Below, in pieces: positions 44,837 to 52,866 of a DNA stretch of 64,000 bases. The position numbers and the translations under genes were made by a program. The stretch spans positions 7,068,001 through 7,132,000 of the forward strand of contig NZ_CP024608.1 in the NCBI RefSeq assembly GCF_002752675.1, written 5' to 3'. The notes beneath the pieces were generated by a model, which saw only the letters and a program-made list of their open reading frames with translations, was not told the DNA's origin and ran no database searches. The stretch is from Massilia violaceinigra (GTDB lineage: Bacteria; Pseudomonadota; Gammaproteobacteria; Burkholderiales; Burkholderiaceae_D). Position 1 is the stretch's first letter; every line of letters begins with the position of its first letter.

Positions 44837-44934
44837 TATTCAGTCCAAAAATTGACGGGTGAGGCATCGCGCGGCCCGTCCGGCGCCGGCGGCGTGGGGG
44901 CCTGCGGTGCCAGGCAAGGATTGCCCATCTCCAT
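44836..44934 (-). CDS. Possible small peptide between bpX6 and DUF805 genes
   Basis: A 32-codon frame, MEMGNPCLAPQAPTPPAPDG then RDASPVNFWTE, with its TAA overlapping the next ATG (TAATG). The NPxxAP motif recalls the start of the DUF805 proteins, so it might be a decayed DUF805 N-terminus or a coupled leader peptide. No convincing ribosome-binding site is seen. Low confidence as a gene. Confidence 0.25.
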   Translation of the reverse strand: MEMGNPCLAPQAPTPPAPDGPRDASPVNFWTE

Positions 44935-44969
44935 GAATGTCCGGCAAGACTTGTGCTCCGCGCATCAGC

Positions 44970-47642
44970 TTAACTCAGGCACAGGGTGCTTGCCACGCCG
45001 GTCTCGCAATCCACATCGACCAGACGCCCGGCCTGGTCGAACACCAGCAGGCGCCCGTCGTGAAAGCTGAAGCGCGCCGAACTGTGGTGCGGCAGCACGA
45101 TGCGCGCCCGCTCCACACCATCGTTCAAACTGACGATGCGGCAGCACATCGACCTTTCCTCCTCGCCGATCAGGACCAGCCATTGACCGTCGATGAGTAC
45201 CTTGCGCGGCGCGTTCGGTCCCAGCGCGACCGGCGGCAGCGCCGGCAAGCCGTGCTGCCTCACCAGGATGTGCCCGAGAACCCAGTCGATGGTCACCACG
45301 TACGGCGCGGCGCCCGAGGGGCCGGGAAGGACGCGCATATCCTCGATCCAGGCCAGATCGCCACCGGCGATATCGCTCCACCAGTCGCGCTGGCGCAACT
45401 GCCGGCCCGGCTGCTCGTACGACCATTGCTCCAGCCCGTCCGCCACCCGCAGCAGGATCGTCAGCACGCCCGCCCGGTCGGCATAGCCGTCGATCACGCC
45501 AGGCAGGCTGGCGACCTGCCACACGATACTCTGATGCTGCGCGGTGGTGTCGAGCACCGCCAGACGCCGCTCCATGGCTACGTTCCACGACACGCCATCG
45601 TACTGGCCGGACCAGTGCTGCAGCTCCAGCGTCAGCCAGTCCGACACGCTGCCGCTGATCAGGTCGAGCCGGCTGACCCGGTATTTGCGGTCGCGCTTGA
45701 CCAGCGCCAGCGCGCGCTTGCCATTGTGCGAGATCACCAGATGCTCGGCCGGCACCGGATAGTGGGCCAGCTGGCGCCCGTCGCGCCCGATGCGTACCAC
45801 GCCGCCTTCGCCCAGCGCCAGCAGGTACTGGCCGTCCGGCAGGCTGCGCGCATACTGGATCGGCATCAGGCCGCGTTCGTCCATGCTCAGGACCAGCGGC
45901 TCGCCGCGCGCATTGAGCGGCATCACGTCAATGTCGGCCCTGGTTGAAAACACGGGCAGGTCGGCGCTGAGCACCGCGCTGCCGGCCAGCTCGGCCAGCT
46001 GCACCAGCGCCTTCTTGTCGAGCCGGCTCAAGCCTTCTATCCGGTCCGGCAGCACCTTGCGCAGCAGCGCCGCGGCGACGCGTCTGGAGGACGCCGACGC
46101 CGGCGTGGTGTCCAGCAGCGCCACCGCAAGGCGCGCGCGCAACTGAACGCCGTCCTCGCCTGGCGCGGTCAGCACCGCGTTGATGGCCGCCGCGCTGCTG
46201 CGCAGCGTGCCCGGCATCAGCGCCAGCTTGCGCGCCAGCGCCTGCATGCCCAAGGTGCCGCCGCTGCGTTCGGCCTGCACCAGGCAAGCCAGCGCCAGCG
46301 AGTGATGCTGCGGCAAGGGCCAGATGGCATCGATCGCTTCGGCCAGGTCGCCGCGCGCGGCCAGGTATTCGGCCCAGTGGCGCCGCAGCGGCGCCGCGTG
46401 CTCGCTGTTGCGGCTTTCCAGCAGGCGCACGGCGGCGTCGAAGTCGTTGTGCAGGCGCGCCACCTGGACCGCGCGTTCGATGTCGCCGGCCAGCACCCAC
46501 AGGCGCACCGCCACCGCCGGCGCCAGTTCCACGGTGGCGGCCAGTTGCGCCGCCTGCAAATAACGCTCCTTCTTTTCCAGGTAGGTCACCGCTTCCAGCC
46601 CACACTGCAGCAGCTCGGCCAGTACATAGACGGCTTCGTCGATGCGGCCCTCGCGGTCGAGCTGCTCGAAGCTGCGCCGGTAGGTGGCGCGCAACTGCGC
46701 CGACAGATCGCTGTCCAGGCCGATCGCCGTTGCGGCCGGGCTCGGACCGCTGATGGTCAGGCTGGTGCGCGGGCGCGGCGTGCCCAGCGCCGGACGTGCC
46801 GCCCCGCCGCCGATGGCGTCGATCGGCACCGCGTGGCGCAGCGCTTGCGCCAGGTCGCCGTTGGCGAACATGTCCAGCATGTTTTGCAGATAATTGGCCT
46901 GGCGCCGGCCCAGCAGCTTGGACAAGCGGGTCGCCGACGCCAGCCGCAGCGCCCAGTCGGACAGCAGGCGCGATAAGGGGCCGGGTGGGGCTTGGCGCGA
47001 CTGCCCTGCTCCGCCGCCATCTGCCGCCGGTTTCACGCCGAACCAGCGCGCCAGCGAGCCAATCACGACATCGGCGACGACGACGCCGACCGGCGCGCTA
47101 CGCTCGCGCCGGGCGCCGTGCATGGGCTGTGCGGCCTCGCGCTGGAAAGCGATGCTCTCCGCGCTGCGCTCGGGCATGGCCGCGCCCAGCACCTCTTGCA
47201 GCGACATTGGCGCCACCATGGATTCCGGAACCGGCGCGCGCGGCGGCGCCAGCGGCACACGCAGCGCAACCGACCCAAGCGCGAGCCACGGGGACGGATC
47301 GACGCGCGCCTCCGGCACGGCCGCCTGCGCCACGCCGGCGCGCACCAGCCAGTACGCGCCGGACGGCAGCGCGGCCAGTTCGGCGTCGCTCAAGGGCGCG
47401 CTGCTGAGCACTTCGCCGACCTGGCACAAGGCCAGCGCGTCGAGTGCGTCCACATGCTCCCAGCGCGGCATGGGCCACGCCAGCAGGAAGCCGCCGCAGG
47501 CCTGGAACAGTTGCGAGCCGGCCTGCCAGTGCGCCAGCACACGCCGGCGCGCTTCGATTTCGCCCAGCAGGGCCAGGTCGAACCACAGTGCGCGCACTTC
47601 GCGGCGGCCGCTGAACAGGGGTTGGCGTATTTCAAGGTGCAT
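44970..47642 (-). CDS. bpX6-like protein of a MoxR-vWA-beta-propeller ternary system
   Basis: An 890-residue protein starting MHLEIRQPLFSG; I chose 47642 since GGAG stands 6 bases upstream, though ATGs at 47654 and 47666 are also in frame. The first 100 residues (RREVRALWFDLALLGEIEAR, then LFQACGGFLLAWPMPRWEHV) match the bpX6 N-terminal pattern of MoxR-vWA-propeller ternary systems as I know it. Residues about 270-560 are helical (TPR/vHEAT-like repeats) and the last 300 form a beta-propeller (GGVVRIGRDGRQLAH, VSRLDLISGSVSDW, VDVDCETGVAS). It is last in the MoxR operon and overlaps the upstream paralogue by 11 bp. Function is not known experimentally. Confidence 0.75.
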   Translation of the reverse strand: MHLEIRQPLFSGRREVRALWFDLALLGEIEARRRVLAHWQAGSQLFQACGGFLLAWPMPRWEHVDALDALALCQVGEVLSSAPLSDAELAALPSGAYWLVRAGVAQAAVPEARVDPSPWLALGSVALRVPLAPPRAPVPESMVAPMSLQEVLGAAMPERSAESIAFQREAAQPMHGARRERSAPVGVVVADVVIGSLARWFGVKPAADGGGAGQSRQAPPGPLSRLLSDWALRLASATRLSKLLGRRQANYLQNMLDMFANGDLAQALRHAVPIDAIGGGAARPALGTPRPRTSLTISGPSPAATAIGLDSDLSAQLRATYRRSFEQLDREGRIDEAVYVLAELLQCGLEAVTYLEKKERYLQAAQLAATVELAPAVAVRLWVLAGDIERAVQVARLHNDFDAAVRLLESRNSEHAAPLRRHWAEYLAARGDLAEAIDAIWPLPQHHSLALACLVQAERSGGTLGMQALARKLALMPGTLRSSAAAINAVLTAPGEDGVQLRARLAVALLDTTPASASSRRVAAALLRKVLPDRIEGLSRLDKKALVQLAELAGSAVLSADLPVFSTRADIDVMPLNARGEPLVLSMDERGLMPIQYARSLPDGQYLLALGEGGVVRIGRDGRQLAHYPVPAEHLVISHNGKRALALVKRDRKYRVSRLDLISGSVSDWLTLELQHWSGQYDGVSWNVAMERRLAVLDTTAQHQSIVWQVASLPGVIDGYADRAGVLTILLRVADGLEQWSYEQPGRQLRQRDWWSDIAGGDLAWIEDMRVLPGPSGAAPYVVTIDWVLGHILVRQHGLPALPPVALGPNAPRKVLIDGQWLVLIGEEERSMCCRIVSLNDGVERARIVLPHHSSARFSFHDGRLLVFDQAGRLVDVDCETGVASTLCLS

Positions 47643-49416
47643 CGGGAACTCCATCGGGGATGACATGCAGCAGCGTTTCTTCGTCGTGCAGCCTGCGCAC
47701 GAACAGCTCGTGCGTGCCGGTCAAAATCCAGCAAAAGCGGTAGCTTGTCTGGTCCAGCGTGACTTGGGCAATCGGCAGCGTGGTAGTGAGCACCACACGG
47801 CGCTGCGTTTCGCCACGCAGTTCCACGCAGCGCCGCCCCGGATCGAGCACCAGCAGCGCCGGTTCCGCACCATCTTCCTGCGAGCTGCGAGTGACGCCAA
47901 TCACCGTGGCGCCATCATCGATCTCGACATTGCATTGCTCTTTCCCTTGCCCCAGCAGCCACGTTGTTTCCTTGATCGAGGCAGCGATCAGCCACGACCG
48001 GGGCTCCTTGCTGAAGCCGATATCGCCGAACAGCACGCGCGTCGACAGCCCTGAAAAAAAGAATGCCTCGCGCGGGCTCACAGCACCGTCGCGATAGCAC
48101 TCCAACGTCGTACAGCTGTCTACAATGCGTGCCCATGCCAGTGTGTCGCGGGTCTGGACGACACCAACCACGCCAGTGGCAATCACCTCGAAGACGGTAT
48201 TGGCATCGGCCGTACTGACCGCGCTCCAGCACACCAGCCGGCCCACCGCATCGAGGAAAAAAACACGGCCGCCAGTGTCGTGCGTGTTCATATGGAACGT
48301 CGGCAGCCGCTGCCCCGTTCCACGCGGCGTCGTGAATTGTTCGGGTGGCGGAAGCGGGCATTCGCGCGCGTGAAAAGCACCGTAAAACTGGTTGAACCAC
48401 ACCTTATGTTTAGAGCTGGAGACAGTGCCGCCCAAGGCGGTCAGGCCGATCACGCTTCCCTTTTTCGGACGACGTTGCCGACGTGGAGCGATATGCCCCT
48501 CGCGCGCGATATCGGGCACCTGAAAATACAGACAGCCGCCATCGGCGCGGGCCGTGACGACGCTGTGGCCGCCCAGCGAAAAAATCGGCGCATGCTTGAG
48601 CGAGGGCGTATCGTGCCCACCAATGCGGTCGCGCATTTTGTCGAGCCGCGCATTTGCCGGATGGCGCATCAGGCGCACCGCGCTGGCCGGATCGGGCAAG
48701 TCCAGCATCAGCCGGCGCGCCCTGCCCTGCTGGGTGATGGTCACTTGCAGGCGCTCGTCGAGCAGCGGCTGTTCGATGCTGGCGCGCGCCGTCATCCGGT
48801 GCAGCGCGTCGGCGCCTGGGCCCTCAATCTGCCACACATCGGCCAGCAGGTCGACCTGGGCCAGGTAGCGATTCCAGCCATCGCGCTCGGCGCTGCCGAC
48901 ACGCGCCACGGTGCGCGCGTTCATCAAGCGGTCCAGGGCCGGCTGATCGCAGTCGGCATGCAGCGGCCCGGGTGTTTGCAAGATGCCCCACTCGAAGCTG
49001 GCGCCCTCCAGCTGCGCGCGCCGCGCCAGCAGGATGAACAGCGCCATCTGCACCAGGCGCGGTTCGCCCAGCTGCTCCGGACCGGCGTCGAACAGCGCCA
49101 CACACACGCGCGCACGGCGCTGCACCTGCGGCTCGGGCGCGGAAAACAGCAGCTCGTTGGCGGCCGCGCGGCGGATGAATTCGTCCGGCGCGGCATCAAG
49201 CACCCCCCATTCGCTCAGCAGCATTCGCTCGTAGGGACCGCGCCGGGCAATGCCGCCCACGCCGGCGGGGATATCGTCCGCACTCGCCGCCACGCCCGCC
49301 ATGCGCCCCACCAAAGGCTGGAGGCGCAGCAGCATCTGCCCGAGCGGCGCGACCAGGTCGAGCGGCAGCAGCGCCAGCCACGCGCTCCACGGCGCCAATT
49401 GCGGCGGCAGCATCAT
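47632..49416 (-). CDS. vWA plus beta-propeller ternary-system protein, paralogue B
   Basis: A 594-residue protein and clear paralogue of the upstream gene. N-terminal region (residues about 1-180, MLPPQLAPWSAWLALLPLDL, ANELLFSAPEPQVQRRARVC) ends in FDAGPEQLGEPRLVQMALFI, the place of the vWA metal-site loop, with a degenerate D-x-G rather than D-x-S-x-S. Residues about 290-590 contain propeller-type repeats (VFFLDAVGRLVCWSAV, LLVLDPGRRCVELRG). The first ATG at 49416 overlaps the previous stop (ATGA). A role as a regulatory or target-binding subunit of the MoxR system is inference. Confidence 0.75.
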   Translation of the reverse strand: MMLPPQLAPWSAWLALLPLDLVAPLGQMLLRLQPLVGRMAGVAASADDIPAGVGGIARRGPYERMLLSEWGVLDAAPDEFIRRAAANELLFSAPEPQVQRRARVCVALFDAGPEQLGEPRLVQMALFILLARRAQLEGASFEWGILQTPGPLHADCDQPALDRLMNARTVARVGSAERDGWNRYLAQVDLLADVWQIEGPGADALHRMTARASIEQPLLDERLQVTITQQGRARRLMLDLPDPASAVRLMRHPANARLDKMRDRIGGHDTPSLKHAPIFSLGGHSVVTARADGGCLYFQVPDIAREGHIAPRRQRRPKKGSVIGLTALGGTVSSSKHKVWFNQFYGAFHARECPLPPPEQFTTPRGTGQRLPTFHMNTHDTGGRVFFLDAVGRLVCWSAVSTADANTVFEVIATGVVGVVQTRDTLAWARIVDSCTTLECYRDGAVSPREAFFFSGLSTRVLFGDIGFSKEPRSWLIAASIKETTWLLGQGKEQCNVEIDDGATVIGVTRSSQEDGAEPALLVLDPGRRCVELRGETQRRVVLTTTLPIAQVTLDQTSYRFCWILTGTHELFVRRLHDEETLLHVIPDGVPDAP

Positions 49417-51206
49417 GCGGCGCCCCGCTCTGGCGCTGATGCCACATGCAGCAACACCTCGCTGCCATGCAATGCGCGCACGCTCAAATTGCGGCTGTCG
49501 GTCAGCCAGCACAGGCGCTCGCCCGTGGGGTCGAGCACCAGCTGTGCGATCGGCTGTTCGGACTGCAGGACCACGTGGTTTCCGCTTGCGCTGCGCAGGT
49601 CCACCGTGCGGCGGTCGGCGCTGAGGACCAGCAGGGCCGGCGCGCTGCAAGCCGATCTCGCGATGCGCGCCACGCCCATTACCATGCCCCCATCGCCGAT
49701 CATGAGCGGGATTGTCACCTTGAAGTTGTCGTCGACCAGCAGCCAGTGCTGGTCGCTGCGCTGCAAGGCGTACAGCCAACTCGCGCGCTGCCGTGCTGGC
49801 GCCGGCGCGCCGAACAGCACACGCTTGGCCTGCATTGAAAACGCTGCGATCTCGGTCGGCTCCTTTTCCTTGGCACCCATGGCATACACCGTGGTGCGAT
49901 TCGCCTCGCTGGTGGCGTAGAGCAGCGTGCGCGCATACTGGATGGCGCCGACCACCTCCTCGGCCACCTGGTGGAAACGGGGGTCGCTTACGTGTTTGTG
50001 CTTCTGACCATAAACCGTCCAGCACGCAAGCTGCCTGGCGACATCGAGCATGAACACGCGCGCACCGGCGCCGGTGGGCGAGTGATCGATCATGAAAAAC
50101 GTCGATAGCCAGCCGCCAGCCTTTGGCGGCATCTGGAACTGCTCCGGGGGCGGGCAGTCTAAGATGCGCGGCGCACCGAAGGCCCTGCCGGGAAAACGGT
50201 CAAACGTCAGGAAATCGCCCCTGCGTTCGACATAGCCCAGCATTGTACCGACCAGGATAAGGCCCAATGGCGTGGCGCGGCGACGACGCGGTTTGCCCGA
50301 CTGCGCCGCAGCGGAAGCCTGCACGTGATGCAGCACGACGCCACCCTTTTCCCTGGCTGCGGCGAGCCAGGTGCCGGACAGCCCGAACACCGGTGCCTGC
50401 TTCAGCGACAACATATCGTCCGCCCGGCTTTTCCCTTGTGGCGGAGGATCGAACGGATGGCGCAGCAAGCGCGCGCCGATGCCGGGCGCCGGCAGCTCCA
50501 GCAGCAGTTCGCGGGTCGCGCGGCGCTGCGTGATGCTCACCTTCAGGCCCGCATCGAGCAGCGACACTTCGATGTTCACGCGCGCGCCGGTACGCGCCAG
50601 CGCGCCGCAGCCGGACGCCCCGATCTGCCACACTTCATCCGTCTCGCCGAGCGAACCAAGGGTCTCGTTCCAGCGGTTCAGGTGAGCCGCGTCTACCCGC
50701 GTGAGCGTGCGCGCGTCCAGCAACGCGCGCAGTTTGCGCGACTTGGCATGCAGCGTGGGCGGCTCTTGCAGGACGCCCCATTGGAAATCGGCGCCAGCCT
50801 CCCCGGCACGCCGCGCCAGCAGGATCATCAGCGCCATCTGCACCAGGCGCGGCTCGCCCAACTGCTCCGGGCCGGCATCGAACAGCGCCACGCACAGGCG
50901 CGCGCGGCGCTGTACCTGTGGCTCGGGCGCCGAAAAAAGCAGTTCGTTGGCCGCCGCGCGGCGGATGAATTCGTCCGGCGCGGCATCAAGCACCGCCCAT
51001 TCGCTCAAGAGCAGGCGCTGGTACGGCCCGCGCCGCGCGATGCTGCCCGCCCCCACCGGAATGGTATCCGGACTCGCGGCCACGCCCGTCATGCGGCCGA
51101 CCAGGGGCTGCAGGCGCAGCAGCATCTGGCCGAGCGGCTCGGCCATTTCAAGCGGCACCAGCGCCAGCCATTCGCTCCACGGCGCCAGTTGCGGCGGCAG
51201 ATTCAT
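49413..51206 (-). CDS. vWA plus beta-propeller ternary-system protein, paralogue A
   Basis: A 597-residue protein starting MNLPPQLAPWSEWLALV. The vWA-like part has FDAGPEQLGEPRLVQMALMI at residue 109 onward (Asp110, x, Gly112) so the MIDAS motif is not canonical. The propeller-like half starts near residue 280 (FGLSGTWLAAAREKGGVVLH, then VFMLDVARQLACWTVY, LLVLSADRRTVDLRS, QLVLDPTGERLCWLTD). The start is fixed by TAATG overlap with the bpX5-like stop. Residues 1-125 differ little from paralogue B, while later parts diverge. Confidence 0.75.
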   Translation of the reverse strand: MNLPPQLAPWSEWLALVPLEMAEPLGQMLLRLQPLVGRMTGVAASPDTIPVGAGSIARRGPYQRLLLSEWAVLDAAPDEFIRRAAANELLFSAPEPQVQRRARLCVALFDAGPEQLGEPRLVQMALMILLARRAGEAGADFQWGVLQEPPTLHAKSRKLRALLDARTLTRVDAAHLNRWNETLGSLGETDEVWQIGASGCGALARTGARVNIEVSLLDAGLKVSITQRRATRELLLELPAPGIGARLLRHPFDPPPQGKSRADDMLSLKQAPVFGLSGTWLAAAREKGGVVLHHVQASAAAQSGKPRRRRATPLGLILVGTMLGYVERRGDFLTFDRFPGRAFGAPRILDCPPPEQFQMPPKAGGWLSTFFMIDHSPTGAGARVFMLDVARQLACWTVYGQKHKHVSDPRFHQVAEEVVGAIQYARTLLYATSEANRTTVYAMGAKEKEPTEIAAFSMQAKRVLFGAPAPARQRASWLYALQRSDQHWLLVDDNFKVTIPLMIGDGGMVMGVARIARSACSAPALLVLSADRRTVDLRSASGNHVVLQSEQPIAQLVLDPTGERLCWLTDSRNLSVRALHGSEVLLHVASAPERGAA

Positions 51207-51625
51207 TATTCGAGTTCCTGGCCGAGCCACGCCAGGCTGGCGCGGTTGAGCGCGATCGGCTGACCGATGGGCAGCACTTGTTCAGGCTCGTTCCACAGCA
51301 GGAAAGGCAGGCTGGCGCCGCGCGCGGACAGATTGGCCAGCACCAGGTCGAGCGGCAGTTGCGGCACCACGTCGGTGGGCAGCCACAGCATGCGCTGGAG
51401 CGGGTCCGGGGCGCAGTAGCGGGCGCCGTCGACCCACGGCAGCGCCGCGCCGCGTCCCAGCAGCACCAGCATATCGCGCGTGGCGACCGCCGTCAGCGCG
51501 TCCAGCTGGGCGTCGCTGCACAGGGCCAGGCGTGCCAGTACCTGGCGCATCACCGCCCCTTGCGAGACCTGCCCGCCCGGCTCCGGCGCGGCGCCGGGCC
51601 GCGCGATCCATCCCAGCGCGTTCAT
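51206..51625 (-). CDS. bpX5-like small protein of the MoxR ternary system
   Basis: A 139-residue protein, MNALGWIARPGAAPEPGGQV, then LPWVDGARYCAPDPLQRMLW and ANLSARGASLPFLLWNE. This short domain between MoxR and the vWA-propeller protein fits the bpX5 component of such ternary systems as I recall it; the numbering is not certain. Its ATG overlaps the MoxR stop (TGATG) and its stop overlaps the next ATG (TAATG), so the four proteins must be made in fixed order. The longer minus-strand frame at 51629-52303 overlies the MoxR gene and is a shadow. Confidence 0.65.
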   Translation of the reverse strand: MNALGWIARPGAAPEPGGQVSQGAVMRQVLARLALCSDAQLDALTAVATRDMLVLLGRGAALPWVDGARYCAPDPLQRMLWLPTDVVPQLPLDLVLANLSARGASLPFLLWNEPEQVLPIGQPIALNRASLAWLGQELE

Positions 51626-52746
51626 CAGGCCGACTGCACGGCCACCACCAGCTGCGCGCGGCGCGCCGACAGTTCCGGCGGCAGGCTGTCCTTGCCGAAG
51701 TTGGCATCGATTTCGCGCAGCAGCGCTTCGGCTTCGCCGCGAAAGCCCTCTCCGCGCGCGGCGCCGAGCAGGCGGTCGGCCGTTTCGGCCAGGCGCGCGA
51801 TGCGGGCCAGCGGCTGCTGCACGGCCGTTTCCACCACGGCCTGCAAGAGCGGATGGCGCGCCTCGGCCAGCAGCTCGCGCAGGGTTTCGCGCGCGCTTTG
51901 CTGGCCGGCGGCGCTCGGCACCACGTACACCAGCGGCCACAGGTCGGCGCGCGTGGCGACGTTGCGCCCGGCCAGCACGGCGGCGGCCGCGATCAGTTGC
52001 TGGGCCTTGACGATGCGCCGGTCCGACAGATTGATCTGCGCCTTGCGCAACTGCCGGATTGCCTGCGCCAGGTCGGCGCGCACCGCGCCCATGTTCACAT
52101 TCGGCACCGCTGCGTGCAGCGCGTCGAGGGTAGCCATGTCGGCGCGCACGCCGACCTTGCGCTGGCCGACCGCCCAGCCGCCGGCCAGCAAGTCTTCCAG
52201 GCGCGCGTCCGGCACGGCGTCGACGAACACGTGCAGCAAAAAGCGGTCGGCAAAGGCGGACAGGCTGTCGTCGTCCGGCAGCGCGTTCGAGGCACCCACG
52301 CACAGGCGCAGCGGACAGGCGATGTTGGTATGGCCACGGCGGAACTGGCGCTCGTTGAGCACCCCCAGCAGCGTGTTCAGGATGGCGGTCGAGCCGAGGA
52401 ACACTTCATCGAGAAAGGCGATGTCGGCCTCGGGCAGCATGCCGCTGACGTCCGTCTCGACCAAACCCTCGCGCAGCTTGCCCAGGTTGACCGCGCCGAA
52501 CAGTTCGGACGGCTCGGTGAAGCGTCCCAGCAGGTATTCGAAATAGCGTCCGCCCAGGCTCTGGGCCACACGGCGCACCACGGCGCTCTTGGCGGTGCCC
52601 GGCGGGCCGATCACCAGCAGGTGTTCCTGCGCCACGGCGGCCAGGATCATCAGTTCGGCCAGATGTTCGCGGTTGATCAGGCCATCGGCGGCTTCGCGGA
52701 TGGCGTCGCGCAGGCTGGCTGCGGCTTGGTTCACTGGGGTGCTCAT
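51625..52746 (-). CDS. MoxR family AAA+ ATPase of the ternary system
   Basis: A 373-residue RavA/MoxR-type ATPase: Walker A G47-S54 (GPPGTAKS), Walker B with Asp113-Glu114 (IAFLDEVF), sensor 1 in GASNALPDD and the helical lid after about residue 190. It is the first gene of the minus-strand operon and supplies the ATP-driven motor. It is distantly related to the other MoxR of the window (40169-41173), having GTAKS instead of GLGKT in Walker A. The promoter should lie in the 120 bp before it (52747-52866), which are AT-rich compared with the coding parts. Confidence 0.93.
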   Translation of the reverse strand: MSTPVNQAAASLRDAIREAADGLINREHLAELMILAAVAQEHLLVIGPPGTAKSAVVRRVAQSLGGRYFEYLLGRFTEPSELFGAVNLGKLREGLVETDVSGMLPEADIAFLDEVFLGSTAILNTLLGVLNERQFRRGHTNIACPLRLCVGASNALPDDDSLSAFADRFLLHVFVDAVPDARLEDLLAGGWAVGQRKVGVRADMATLDALHAAVPNVNMGAVRADLAQAIRQLRKAQINLSDRRIVKAQQLIAAAAVLAGRNVATRADLWPLVYVVPSAAGQQSARETLRELLAEARHPLLQAVVETAVQQPLARIARLAETADRLLGAARGEGFRGEAEALLREIDANFGKDSLPPELSARRAQLVVAVQSA

Positions 52747-52866
52747 GGGCGTGTGGATGGGCGGCTGGGCTCGTGCACGCGTCGGTGCTGCAGGAACTTT
52801 TGTTGCCTATATTTAAGAGTTGCAATTATACCAAACGCGCCACGGCAAGTTTGTTGTTTTACAGCA

